39,944 nt of DNA, taken from assembly GCA_000824845.1 (NCBI GenBank), contig CCNC01000078.1, forward strand, positions 1 to 39,944, read 5' to 3'. Below are positions 8,101-15,783 of the stretch, in pieces. A program made the translations under genes and the position numbers. Within the stretch, counting starts at the first letter, position 1; each line of letters starts with the position of its first letter. The notes under the pieces are model-generated. The model worked only from the letters and a program-made list of their open reading frames with translations, was not told the DNA's origin and searched no databases. This DNA comes from Mesorhizobium sp. ORS 3359 (lineage in GTDB: Bacteria > Pseudomonadota > Alphaproteobacteria > Rhizobiales > Rhizobiaceae).

Positions 8101-8617
8101 AGCGAGCGCGGCGTCTTTCCGCCGCCGGCTGGAACGCAACCCGGGAATGATACTTGCAGTACGGTCCCGTTTCGGCGGCGTCGTTGCCGCAGAAGCTGAA
8201 ATCCTCCGAGAGCGGGTCGCCATTCGGCCATTTGCAGGTGCGTTCGGTCAGCTCGACGAGCTGCAGGTTGCGCGAGATCGGAACCACCACGTTCTCGACC
8301 GGGCGGATGTAGTGGCGCGCGACCGGCTCTGCGTCGAACTGCACCTGCAGCGCGGTGGCACCGATGGTGGCGGTCACATGGCGCGCCGGGCTCGCCGCGC
8401 GGGCCACCGATTTCTGCATCGAGGCGCCTTGCGTCGCCTTCTTCTGGCGCGCCGGGGCAGCCGTCGCGCGGCCGCGGCCCGACAGCTTCAGGCGATGCAC
8501 CTTGCCGATGACGGCGTTGCGGCTCACTCCGCCAAGCTGTGCGGCAATCTGGCTTGCGCTCAGACCCTCCGACCACAATTTCCTGAGAAGTTCTACCCGC
8601 TCGTCAGTCCAGTTCAT
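8099..8617 (-). CDS. gcrA: Cell-cycle regulator GcrA
   Basis: Alphaproteobacterial cell-cycle transcription regulator that acts with sigma70 at promoters carrying CcrM-methylated GANTC sites; 172 aa. The N-terminus MNWTDERVELLRKLWSEGLS followed by ASQIAAQLGGVSRNAVIGKVHRL is the diagnostic GcrA helix-turn-helix. The middle is a variable basic Ala-rich linker. The C-terminus has the conserved CKWPNGDP and FCGNDAAETGPYCKYHSRVAF segments with paired cysteines. The upstream region, shared with argD, contains several GANTC sites, consistent with cell-cycle control. The stop codon overlaps the end of a heptamer tandem array. Confidence 0.96.
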   Translation of the reverse strand: MNWTDERVELLRKLWSEGLSASQIAAQLGGVSRNAVIGKVHRLKLSGRGRATAAPARQKKATQGASMQKSVARAASPARHVTATIGATALQVQFDAEPVARHYIRPVENVVVPISRNLQLVELTERTCKWPNGDPLSEDFSFCGNDAAETGPYCKYHSRVAFQPAAERRRAR

Positions 8618-8888
8618 GAGACCGCGCTCCTGCTAATGCGTGCGGCAGCCAGAATCCTTTCCCGAGCCGGCTCTCGCCGGGCAAACGACACCACATGTAC
8701 CGGGTGATTTAGGTCCGCCGCACGAAATATAGTTATTTCTCGACTACAATTACCTTATGCGCTGACTCGGTGACAAGAGTCCCAAAGGCAACACCGATTC
8801 GGTTTTTACGGTTTTCCCCAACTTGCCTGACCACTGATGGGCCGGAGTGGCGTCGGGGCTTGCCACGCGCTTCTGCGTGACGTTTTCG

Positions 8889-8917
8889 TTGACTTCATGG
8901 CCGAAAAACACGATAAG
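8889..8917 (+). promoter_or_regulatory. Candidate sigma70-type promoter for argD
   Basis: TTGACT (8889-8894) is followed after 17 nt by GATAAG (8912-8917). Transcription from here would begin near 8924, at the base of the hairpin before argD. The match to the -10 consensus is partial, so this is a weak call. Confidence 0.35.
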
Positions 8918-8950
8918 CCGCAAAGGCCGCCGCATTGGCGGCTTTTTTGA
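8897..8950 (+). other. 17-codon open frame ending in the hairpin before argD (possible leader peptide)
   Basis: ATG at 8897 opens MAEKHDKPQRPPHWRLF and stops at TGA 8948-8950, inside the T tract of the hairpin. It contains two arginines. No good ribosome-binding site precedes it, so translation is uncertain. It matters only because argD is an arginine-biosynthesis gene and the frame overlaps a terminator-like structure. Confidence 0.3.
8926..8948 (+). terminator. Intrinsic-terminator-like hairpin in the argD leader
   Basis: GCCGCC (8926-8931), loop GCATT and GGCGGC (8937-8942) are followed directly by six T residues. It sits 27 nt before the argD start, with no plus-strand gene upstream for it to terminate. 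It is therefore either an attenuator, the end of an unannotated small RNA, or a 5'-UTR stem. Confidence 0.6.
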
Positions 8951-8974
8951 TTTCCGGTTCCGGAGACGCATATA

Positions 8975-10174
8975 ATGAGCGGTTCGGCGCTTTACGAGAC
9001 CTTTGCCCGCGCACCCCTGGCTTTCGACCGTGGGGAGGGGACCTGGCTGGTCACCGACAAGGGCGAGCGATATCTCGACTTCGCGGGCGGCATCGCGGTG
9101 AATTCGCTGGGCCACAGCCATCCGCATCTGGTCGCGGCGCTCACTGAACAGGCCGCCAAGCTCTGGCACGTCTCCAATCTCTACGAAATCCCGGAACAGC
9201 GCCGGCTGGGCGAGCGGCTGGTCGATGCCACCTTTGCCGACAAGGTGTTCTTCACCAATTCGGGCGCCGAGGCGCTGGAATGCGCCATCAAGACGGCCAG
9301 GCGCTATCAGTTCGTCAAGGGCCATCCAGAGCGTTTTCGCATCATCACCTTCGAAGGCGCGTTCCACGGCCGCACGCTGGCGACGATCGCCGCCGGCGGC
9401 CAGTACAAATATCTCGAGGGCTTCGGGCCCAAGGTCGAAGGCTTCGACCAGGTTGCATTTGACGACATCGATGCCGCGGAAAAGGCGATCACGGCGGAGA
9501 CCGCGGCCATCCTGATCGAGCCCGTGCAGGGCGAGGGCGGCATTCGCCCGGTGCCGACGCAGTCCTTGAAACGGCTGCGGCAGCTCTGCGACCAGCACGG
9601 CCTGCTTCTGATCTTCGACGAGGTCCAGTGCGGCATCGGCCGCACCGGCAAGCTGTTCGCGCATGAATGGGCCGGCGTCACGCCTGACCTGATGGCGATC
9701 GCCAAGGGCATCGGCGGCGGCTTCCCGATGGGCGCCTGCCTCGCCACGGACGAGGCGGCGACCGGCATGACCGCCGGCGTGCACGGCACCACCTTCGGCG
9801 GCAATCCGCTGGCGATGGCGGTCGGCAACGCCGTGCTCGACGTGGTGCTGGCCGACGGCTTCCTGGAGGACGTGCAGCGCAAGGCGCTGTTGTTGAAGCA
9901 GGGCCTTGCGGCAGTCGCGGACGAATTTCCCGAGGTCATAGAAGGCATCAGGGGGACCGGCCTGATGCTCGGCCTGAAATGCGCCATGCCCAATACCAAG
10001 GTGAACATGGCGCTGCGCGACCAGCACCTGCTTGCCGTGCCGGCCGGCGACAACGTCATCCGCCTCCTGCCGCCGCTCACCGTCACCGACGAGGAGATCG
10101 GCGAGGCGCTGAAGCGCATCCGCGGCGGCGCCAAGGGCCTGACCGACGCGATAGCGGCCGAAGCCGCGAAATAA
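8975..10174 (+). CDS. argD: Acetylornithine aminotransferase
   Basis: PLP-dependent class III aminotransferase converting N-acetylglutamate semialdehyde to N-acetylornithine in arginine synthesis; it may also serve in lysine synthesis. It is 399 aa, full length. The start at 8975 has CGGAG at 8961-8965. [13 protein letters not shown] (38-50) and the FTNSGAEA phosphate-binding loop (93-100) are present. The cofactor aspartate is D215 in [14 protein letters not shown] and the Schiff-base lysine is K244 in [13 protein letters not shown]. argF starts 16 nt downstream, giving an argD-argF operon as in other rhizobia. The leader carries a terminator-like hairpin, so attenuation is possible. Confidence 0.95.
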   Translation: MSGSALYETFARAPLAFDRGEGTWLVTDKGERYLDFAGGIAVNSLGHSHPHLVAALTEQAAKLWHVSNLYEIPEQRRLGERLVDATFADKVFFTNSGAEALECAIKTARRYQFVKGHPERFRIITFEGAFHGRTLATIAAGGQYKYLEGFGPKVEGFDQVAFDDIDAAEKAITAETAAILIEPVQGEGGIRPVPTQSLKRLRQLCDQHGLLLIFDEVQCGIGRTGKLFAHEWAGVTPDLMAIAKGIGGGFPMGACLATDEAATGMTAGVHGTTFGGNPLAMAVGNAVLDVVLADGFLEDVQRKALLLKQGLAAVADEFPEVIEGIRGTGLMLGLKCAMPNTKVNMALRDQHLLAVPAGDNVIRLLPPLTVTDEEIGEALKRIRGGAKGLTDAIAAEAAK

Positions 10175-10190
10175 GTTCTGGAACCTGCCG

Positions 10191-11102
10191 ATGAGCGTCC
10201 GCCACTTCACCGATCTGTCCGCCGTTTCCGCGGGCGACCTGCGCATCATGCTGGACGACGCGATGGCGCGAAAGACCAGGCTCAAGGCGGGTGAGCGCTC
10301 AAAACCGCTCGACGGCAAGGTGCTGGCGATGATCTTCGACAAGCCGTCGACGCGCACGCGCGTGTCCTTCGATGTCGGCATGCGCCAGCTCGGCGGCGAG
10401 ACGATCATGCTGACCGGCACTGAGATGCAGCTCGGACGGTCGGAGACCATCGCCGACACGGCGAAAGTGCTGTCGCGCTATGTCGACGCCATCATGATCC
10501 GCACCACGTCGCACGACCGGCTGATCGAGCTCACCGAGAACGCCACGGTTCCGGTCATCAACGGGCTGACCGACGACACGCATCCTTGCCAGCTCATGGC
10601 CGACATCATGACCTTCGAGGAGCATCGCGGCCCGGTGGCCGGCAGGACCTTTGCCTGGACCGGCGACGGCAACAATGTGCTGCACTCGCTGCTCGAAGCC
10701 TCGGCCCGGTTCCGTTTCAACCTGAATGTTGCGGTGCCGGAAGGCAGCGAGCCTTTCGAGAAATATGTCGACTGGTCGAAAGCCAATGGCGGCAAGGTCC
10801 GGTTTGCCAAATCCGCCGAGGAAGCCGTCGACCAGGCCGATTGCGTCGTCACCGACAGCTGGGTCTCGATGGGTCAGGAGCATCGCGCTCGCGGCCACAA
10901 CGTCTTCCTGCCCTATCAGGTCAACGCGGCGCTTATGGCCAAGGCCAAGCCCGATGCGTTATTCATGCACTGCCTGCCGGCGCATCGCGGCGAAGAGGTC
11001 ACCGACGAGGTGATCGACGGGCCGCATTCGGTGGTCTTCGATGAGGCCGAGAACCGGCTGCACGCCCAGAAGGCGGTGCTGGCCTGGTGCCTGGGCGCTT
11101 GA
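10191..11102 (+). CDS. argF: Ornithine carbamoyltransferase
   Basis: Condenses ornithine with carbamoyl phosphate to citrulline, the sixth step of arginine synthesis; a cytoplasmic trimer. It is 303 aa. The carbamoyl-phosphate loop STRTR is at 53-57 ([10 protein letters not shown]), HPCQ at 131-134, and the ornithine-binding [11 protein letters not shown] at 260-270. DSWVSMGQE, where the catabolic and anabolic forms look alike, is at 222-230. It follows argD by 16 nt and should be co-transcribed, which supports the biosynthetic role. A 147-nt spacer with a heat-shock-type promoter separates it from hslO, so that gene need not depend on arginine control. Confidence 0.95.
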   Translation: MSVRHFTDLSAVSAGDLRIMLDDAMARKTRLKAGERSKPLDGKVLAMIFDKPSTRTRVSFDVGMRQLGGETIMLTGTEMQLGRSETIADTAKVLSRYVDAIMIRTTSHDRLIELTENATVPVINGLTDDTHPCQLMADIMTFEEHRGPVAGRTFAWTGDGNNVLHSLLEASARFRFNLNVAVPEGSEPFEKYVDWSKANGGKVRFAKSAEEAVDQADCVVTDSWVSMGQEHRARGHNVFLPYQVNAALMAKAKPDALFMHCLPAHRGEEVTDEVIDGPHSVVFDEAENRLHAQKAVLAWCLGA

Positions 11103-11142
11103 GAAGGGCGGACCTGACCGCTTCCGGCCCGATCGGGGTCAA

Positions 11143-11174
11143 CTTGATCTGGGGACAGGTGATGCCTATTTGCG
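11143..11174 (+). promoter_or_regulatory. Predicted RpoH (sigma32) heat-shock promoter of hslO
   Basis: CTTG at 11143-11146 is followed after exactly 18 nt by CCTATTTGCG at 11165-11174. This fits the alphaproteobacterial heat-shock pattern CTTG-N17/18-CYTATNTNNG, as I recall it, at every defined position. The downstream gene is the heat-shock chaperone Hsp33, which strengthens the call. Confidence 0.75.
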
Positions 11175-11249
11175 GGCCATCACGTAAATTGAACGCGCTT
11201 CGACGCATGCGGCTCATCGGGTTGCATGGCTGCGCCCCGGAGTTTTGTC

Positions 11250-12257
11250 ATGTTGGAAACCCAGACCTTGGCTGAGCATAAACCCCAACTCGGTGAATTC
11301 GGCTTCGCCGGCGACGACCACGTCGTGCCTTACGAGGTTGCGCCGCTCGATGTGCGCGGCCGCACCGTGCAGCTCGGGCCGATGCTCGACGCTATTTTGA
11401 GCCGCCACAATTATCCCGAGCCCGTCGCCCGCCTGCTGGCGGAAGCCTGCGTGCTCACCGTGCTGCTCGGCACCTCGCTTAAATTCGAAGGCAAGTTCAT
11501 CCTGCAGACCCGCACCGATGGGCCGGTCGACATGCTGGTCGCCGATTTCACCACGCCGCAGGCGTTGCGTGCCTATGCGCGCTTCGATGCCGACAGGCTG
11601 CAGGCGCTGACCGACGCCGGCGAGACCTCGCAGCAGGCTCTGCTCGGCAACGGCGTCCTGGCTCTGACCATCGACCAGGGCGCGCACACGCAGCGCTATC
11701 AGGGCATCGTCCAGCTCGACGGCACCTCGCTGGAGGATGCCGCGCGCACCTATTTCCGCCAGTCGGAGCAGATCCCGACCGATATCAAGATGTCGGTCGC
11801 CAAGCTGGTCACCCCCGGCCCGGGCGGCGCGCGCGAGCAGTGGCGAGCCGGCGGCATCCTGGCGCAGTTCCTGCCTCAGGCGCCGGAGCGCATGCGCATT
11901 CCCGATATTTCGGGCGGCGACGGCGACGACCGCGAGCTGACGGACCACCCGGCCGACAATTCCTGGCAGGAATTGCTGGCGCTGCTCGGCACCATCGAGC
12001 CGACCGAGCTGATCGACCCGACCGTGGGCGCCGAGCGGCTGCTCTACCGGCTTTTCCACGAGCACGGCGTGCGCGTCTTCCGCAGCGTGCCCGTGGACGA
12101 CCAGTGCTCCTGCTCGCGCGAGAAGATCCACGGCATCCTCCAAGGCTTTTCGGCTGAGGAGATCAAGGACTCGACCGAGGAGGGCGGCATCCATGTCGCC
12201 TGCGAGTTCTGCTCGACGCAATACGACTTCGACCCGGCAGAATTTGCCGCGGAGTGA
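11250..12257 (+). CDS. hslO: Redox-regulated chaperone Hsp33
   Basis: Cytoplasmic holdase activated when oxidation releases zinc from its C-terminal cysteines; 335 aa. The start at 11250 (MLETQTLAEHKPQLGEFG) has CCGGAG at 11237-11242; an in-frame ATG at 11226 lacks a good site. The body shows family segments such as YPEPVARLLAEA and LQTRTDGPVDMLVADF. The zinc ligands are CSC (VDDQCSCSREKI) and CEFC (HVACEFCSTQYDF), the CxC and CxxC pair diagnostic for Hsp33. It lies after argD-argF but has its own sigma32-like promoter. A 224-bp inverted-repeat element follows the stop. Confidence 0.95.
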   Translation: MLETQTLAEHKPQLGEFGFAGDDHVVPYEVAPLDVRGRTVQLGPMLDAILSRHNYPEPVARLLAEACVLTVLLGTSLKFEGKFILQTRTDGPVDMLVADFTTPQALRAYARFDADRLQALTDAGETSQQALLGNGVLALTIDQGAHTQRYQGIVQLDGTSLEDAARTYFRQSEQIPTDIKMSVAKLVTPGPGGAREQWRAGGILAQFLPQAPERMRIPDISGGDGDDRELTDHPADNSWQELLALLGTIEPTELIDPTVGAERLLYRLFHEHGVRVFRSVPVDDQCSCSREKIHGILQGFSAEEIKDSTEEGGIHVACEFCSTQYDFDPAEFAAE

Positions 12258-12266
12258 GAAAGCTCC

Positions 12267-12490
12267 GGTTCCTCGCCCCACGAAGTGGGGAGAGGTGGCC
12301 CGGCGAAGCCGGGACGGAGAGGGGTCTTTGGCACAGTTCGTAATCCGCTGTCCAAAGACGCCTGAGCGCGTATCTCGTGGTCGGTTCCGCGCCAGTCCCT
12401 CTGCTGGCGTCTGGCGGTACGAAGGTCGTCCCCCTCTCCGTCCCGGCTTCGCCGGGACACCTCTCCCCCGCTTTGCGGGGGCGAGGAACC
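12267..12490. repeat. 224-bp element with ~60-bp terminal inverted repeats
   Basis: The left arm 12267-12326 begins GGTTCCTCGCCCC; the right arm 12430-12490 ends GGGGCGAGGAACC and mirrors it almost base for base. Each arm is itself made of small hairpins such as CCCGGCGAAGCCGGG. The ~100-bp core has no gene. It lies exactly between the convergent hslO and apaG, with no transposase, so it resembles a non-autonomous, MITE-like or intergenic mosaic repeat. Confidence 0.8.
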
Positions 12491-12498
12491 CAAGGTCT

Positions 12499-12891
12499 CT
12501 AATTCACCGTCCGCCTTGTCCCCGGCATGTCGAGCGAGAAAGCCGGAATGGCGATGTCGAACGTCTCGCCGCGGCCGTTGCGCATCGTGTAGTGGCCGAC
12601 CATGATGCCCGACGGTGTGGAGAGCGGGCAGCCTGATGTGTATTGATAGCTGTCGCCGGGATTGAGCTCCGGCTGGTCGCCGACGACGCCGGCGCCGCGC
12701 ACCTCCTCGACACGGCCCTGGCCGTCGGTGATGTGCCAATAGCGCGACAAAAGCTGCACGAAATCGTCGGAGCGGTTGTCGATTGTCACCTGATAACCCC
12801 AGACATAGCGGTTCTCCGACGGATCGGATCTATCCTCCAGATAGAAGGGTCTGACCAGCACTTCGATGTTGCGCGTCACTGCGCGATACAT
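12499..12891 (-). CDS. apaG: ApaG domain protein (Co2+/Mg2+ efflux protein ApaG)
   Basis: Small beta-sandwich protein of uncertain biochemical role, linked in enterobacteria to cobalt and magnesium homeostasis. It is 130 aa. The start at 12891 ([20 protein letters not shown]) is supported by GGAG six bases upstream and matches the family's usual length; in-frame extension to 12999 adds unrelated sequence. Family segments seen are [28 protein letters not shown] and [10 protein letters not shown]. It is monocistronic here, with corA too far away to suggest a functional link. The inverted-repeat element ends 9 nt beyond its stop. Confidence 0.93.
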   Translation of the reverse strand: MYRAVTRNIEVLVRPFYLEDRSDPSENRYVWGYQVTIDNRSDDFVQLLSRYWHITDGQGRVEEVRGAGVVGDQPELNPGDSYQYTSGCPLSTPSGIMVGHYTMRNGRGETFDIAIPAFSLDMPGTRRTVN

Positions 12892-13090
12892 GGGCCACTC
12901 CGGTTGCCGCCGCGGAACATTCGTCGCGCTTCGCTGTTGGACGCGCAGCGCCGACCATTCTGCCAGCCTTGTAGCGCACGTGCCGAAAAACAATGTCATT
13001 TAAGTGACACATGACAATGTTGGTGTGCACAAACCGTGCCGGGCGACTCGGGCGCTCTGTGACTGTTGAAACGGCCGCATGCGGCCAAGA

Positions 13091-13144
13091 GTATTCCAGG
13101 AAAAGTGCGAGCGGTTTTCCGTCCGGAATTGCGTGAAAACAAAG
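13091..13144. repeat. Dispersed palindromic repeat, copy 1
   Basis: TATTCCAGGAAAAGTG, then GCGGTTTTCCGTCCGGAATTG. It is the same ~50-bp unit seen at 28391, 32878 and 37257. The ends pair as a hairpin (ATTCC with GGAAT). It lies upstream of the GT21 gene. Confidence 0.8.
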
Positions 13145-13165
13145 AGATAGGGTGACCAGATCTCG

Positions 13166-14308
13166 ATGGAACTGACTATCGCAGCCGGCCTGGCTTCGTC
13201 AGCCCTTCTTCTCTCGAACCTCGCCAGCATCCTGCTCGCCGCGTCGCGGCTGAAACGACGACACGTCGTTGCGTCGCCCGTCGGCGCGCAGCCGGTCTCG
13301 ATCATCGTTCCTTCGCGCGGCGTCGAGCCGTTCACGCAGGAGACCCTTCAGCGCGCCTTCTCGCTCGACTGGCCGCGCTATGAACTGATCTTCTGCGTCG
13401 CGCATGCCGAGGACCCGGTGGTGAGGCTCATCGATGCGGCGATAGCGCGCCACCCCAAGGTTCCGGCGCGGCTGTTGATCGGCGACGACCGTATCAGCGC
13501 CAATCCCAAGCTCAACAACTGCGTCAAGGGTTGGCAGGCGGCGCGGCACGATTGGGTCGTCCTCGCCGATTCCAACGTGCTTATGCCGAGGGACTATGTC
13601 CAGCACCTGATGGCGGCATGGCGGCCGGATACCGGCCTCGTCTGCTCGACGCCGATCGGTTCGCGGCCGGACGGCTTTTGGGCCGAAGTCGAATGCGCCT
13701 TCCTCAACACGCTGCAGGCGCGCTGGCAGTATGCCGGCGAGGCGCTTGGCCTCGGCTTCGCCCAGGGCAAGAGCATGCTGTGGAACAAGCCGATGCTGGA
13801 CGCCAATGGCGGCATCCAGGCCTTGGCCGCCGAGATCGCCGAGGACGCGGCCGCCACCAAGCTGGTCAACAGCCTGGGCCTGCGCGTCAATCTGGTCGCC
13901 TCGCCTTTCGAGCAGCCGCTAGGCCAGCGCAGCTTCGCCGAGATCTGGTCGCGACAGACGCGCTGGGCGCGGCTGCGCCGGGTCACCTTCCCGCTGTTCT
14001 TCACGCCGGAGATCCTGACGGGCGCGGCGGTGCCGCTGCTGCTGGCGCTGATTGCCGCGGCAAGCGCCGGCGTCAGCCTGCCCAGCACGGCTTTGTGCGT
14101 GCTGGCGATCGCCTACCTGCCGGAATGCCTGCTGGCCTTGGCCAAGGGCTGGTACCTGTCGCCGCGCAGCGTCACCGCGATGATCGTGCGTGACGCCATG
14201 CTGCCGGCCATCTGGGCGCGCGCCTGGTTCGGCGGCGCCGTCGAGTGGCGCGGCAATGCGATGACCATCCGAACCCGCGAGCTGACAGAACTTGAGGAGA
14301 TCGCCTGA
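13166..14308 (+). CDS. Glycosyltransferase family 21 (ceramide glucosyltransferase-like)
   Basis: Membrane-bound family 2/21 glycosyltransferase, 380 aa. An N-terminal membrane anchor spans about 4-26. The GT-A domain contains VSIIVPSRG (about 44-52), the DSN metal-binding motif in VVLADSNVLMP, EDAAATKLV as the acidic third motif, and RQTRWARLRR, the Q/RxxRW signature shared by ceramide glucosyltransferases. Three or so C-terminal membrane helices follow (AAVPLLLALIAAASAG and beyond). Related alphaproteobacterial enzymes glycosylate ceramide or diacylglycerol. The acceptor cannot be told from sequence, and hopanoid-associated relatives are an alternative. It stands alone, convergent with metZ. 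Confidence 0.8.
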   Translation: MELTIAAGLASSALLLSNLASILLAASRLKRRHVVASPVGAQPVSIIVPSRGVEPFTQETLQRAFSLDWPRYELIFCVAHAEDPVVRLIDAAIARHPKVPARLLIGDDRISANPKLNNCVKGWQAARHDWVVLADSNVLMPRDYVQHLMAAWRPDTGLVCSTPIGSRPDGFWAEVECAFLNTLQARWQYAGEALGLGFAQGKSMLWNKPMLDANGGIQALAAEIAEDAAATKLVNSLGLRVNLVASPFEQPLGQRSFAEIWSRQTRWARLRRVTFPLFFTPEILTGAAVPLLLALIAAASAGVSLPSTALCVLAIAYLPECLLALAKGWYLSPRSVTAMIVRDAMLPAIWARAWFGGAVEWRGNAMTIRTRELTELEEIA

Positions 14309-14342
14309 ATCGTCTGAGGCGGTCTCCCGCAGTATTTCCGGC

Positions 14343-15533
14343 TTATTTTGCTGCCTTCAGCGCCTGCTCGATGTCCTCCAGCAGATCGTCGGTGTCTTCC
14401 AGGCCGACCGAGAGCCTGAGCGTGCCGGGGCCGATGCCGAGCTCGGCACGTGCCTCGTCGCTCAGGTTCTTGTGCGTCGTCGTCGCCGGATGAGTGATCA
14501 GGCTCTTGGCGTCGCCGAGATTGTTCGAGATCAGCACAATGTCGAGCGCGTTCTGGAAGGCGAAGGCCGCCTGCTTGCCGCCCTTGACGTCAAGGCAGAT
14601 CAATGTCGAGCCACCGGACATCTGCTTCTTGACGATATCGGCCTGCGGGTGATCGGCGCGGCCGGGATAGATGACGCGCGCGATCTCAGGTCGTCCGGCC
14701 AGGAAATCGGCGATCCTGCCGGCGCTCTCCGTCTGCTGGCGCACGCGCAGCGGCAGCGTCTCCAGCCCCTTGAGCAGCGTCCAGGCGTTGAAGGGCGACA
14801 GGCTGGGGCCGGTGTGGCGGAAATAGTCGTGCAGGTTCTCGTCGATCCATTTCTTGTCCGACAGGATGACACCGCCGAGGCAGCGGCCCTGGCCGTCTAT
14901 ATGCTTGGTGGCCGAATAGACGACGATGTGAGCGCCGAGCTGCAGCGGCTTCTGCTGCAGCGGCGTGGCGAAGACATTGTCGACGATGACGCGCGCGCCG
15001 ATTGAATTGGCGAGCTTGGCGACAGCGGCGATGTCGACCACTTCCAGCGTCGGATTGGTCGGGCTTTCCAGGAAGAACAGCTTGGTGTTCGGCCTGACCG
15101 CCTTTTCCCAATTGGCGATGTCGGTGCCGTCGATCAGCGTCGCCTGGATGCCGTAGCGCGGCGCCAGCGTCTCCACCACCCAGCGACAGGAGCCGAACAG
15201 GGCGCGCGCCGCAACGATGTGGTCGCCGGCTTTCACGCTGCAAAGCAGCGCGGCGGAAACGGCGGCCATGCCGGACGCGGTGGCGCGGGCATCCTCGGCG
15301 CCTTCAAGCGCGCACATGCGCTTCTCGAACATGTCGACGGTCGGGTTGGCGTAGCGCGAATAGATGAAGCCCGGTTCCTCGCCCTTGAAGCGGGCTTCCG
15401 CCGCCTGCGCCGTCTCGTAGACATAGCCCTGGGTGAGATACATCGCCTCTGAGGTCTCGCCGTACTGGGAACGCAATGTTCCGCCATGCACGAGTGCCGT
15501 TTGAGGTTTCCAGTTGCGCTTCTTGGTGCTCAT
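14343..15533 (-). CDS. metZ: O-succinylhomoserine sulfhydrylase
   Basis: PLP enzyme making homocysteine directly from O-succinylhomoserine and sulfide in methionine synthesis; 396 aa. The start at 15533 (MSTKKRNWKPQTALVHGG) has GGAAGCAGGG just upstream. A GTG at 15551 would fall at the terminator's T tract, so it is unlikely. YSRYANPT (58-65), the ASGMAAVSAAL loop (87-97) and the lysine K210 in YSATKHIDGQG identify the Cys/Met-metabolism family. The leader contains a SAM-II riboswitch followed by an intrinsic terminator, so the gene should be shut off at high S-adenosylmethionine. The riboswitch supports MetZ over the catabolic gamma-lyase alternatives. Confidence 0.95.
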   Translation of the reverse strand: MSTKKRNWKPQTALVHGGTLRSQYGETSEAMYLTQGYVYETAQAAEARFKGEEPGFIYSRYANPTVDMFEKRMCALEGAEDARATASGMAAVSAALLCSVKAGDHIVAARALFGSCRWVVETLAPRYGIQATLIDGTDIANWEKAVRPNTKLFFLESPTNPTLEVVDIAAVAKLANSIGARVIVDNVFATPLQQKPLQLGAHIVVYSATKHIDGQGRCLGGVILSDKKWIDENLHDYFRHTGPSLSPFNAWTLLKGLETLPLRVRQQTESAGRIADFLAGRPEIARVIYPGRADHPQADIVKKQMSGGSTLICLDVKGGKQAAFAFQNALDIVLISNNLGDAKSLITHPATTTHKNLSDEARAELGIGPGTLRLSVGLEDTDDLLEDIEQALKAAK

Positions 15534-15551
15534 AGCCCTGCTTCCAGACAC

Positions 15552-15581
15552 AAAAAAACCGGCCGCGAAGTCGCAACCGGT
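15552..15581 (-). terminator. Intrinsic terminator, expression platform of the metZ riboswitch
   Basis: On the minus strand ACCGGTTGCG, loop ACTT and CGCGGCCGGT form a 10-bp stem with two G-U pairs, followed by seven T residues. It lies between the SAM-II aptamer and the metZ start, where premature termination would control the gene. Confidence 0.8.
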
Positions 15582-15599
15582 CCATATAGCCTTGCGGCT

Positions 15600-15656
15600 C
15601 GACGGTCCTTTAGCGACTTGTTTAACGTGGCTGCAAGCCGACCGGCCAAATCACCA
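15600..15656 (-). ncRNA. SAM-II riboswitch aptamer upstream of metZ
   Basis: The minus strand shows the SAM-II features in order: ATTTGGCCGGTC, the hairpin GGCTTGCAGCC, CGTTAAACAAGTC and the conserved GCTAAAGG. The terminal GGACC can pair with upstream GGTC to close the H-type pseudoknot. SAM-II elements are known before metA and metZ in alphaproteobacteria, and this lies about 70 nt before metZ with a terminator in between. Boundaries are approximate. Confidence 0.88.
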
Positions 15657-15668
15657 CGGGATAACGAC

Positions 15669-15697
15669 CCTTTAAATGAGCGCCGCGCTTGCGTCAA
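15669..15697 (-). promoter_or_regulatory. Candidate promoter of the metZ riboswitch transcript
   Basis: On the minus strand TTGACG (15697-15692) is followed after 17 nt by TAAAGG (15674-15669), just upstream of the SAM-II aptamer. The -35 is good and the -10 weak; position is the main support. Confidence 0.4.
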
Positions 15698-15783
15698 TTG
15701 CCGGCTTCATTAAGAGGTTTGTACCAGCCGGACGGCAAGAGCCTGCTTAGGTCCTCGCCCGGCCTTGTGAACGGAGCCAGCCT

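Larger units (their letters stand above)
8618..8974. other. gcrA/argD divergent intergenic region with clustered GANTC sites
   Basis: A 357-bp region without a long gene. GANTC (CcrM) sites lie at 8652-8656 (GAATC), 8764-8768 (GACTC), 8777-8781 (GAGTC) and 8796-8800 (GATTC); three fall within 37 bp. GACTC and GAGTC form an inverted pair around GGTGACAA. Further right are a small hairpin (CACGC 8864-8868 with GCGTG 8875-8879), a 17-codon open frame and a terminator-like hairpin before argD. A region of this complexity could also encode a small RNA. Confidence 0.6.

Noticed and set aside
8750..10459. A 569-codon open frame on the minus strand
   Set aside because: It lies entirely antisense to argD and the start of argF, is rich in the biased residues of high-GC shadow frames and matches no family I recognise.
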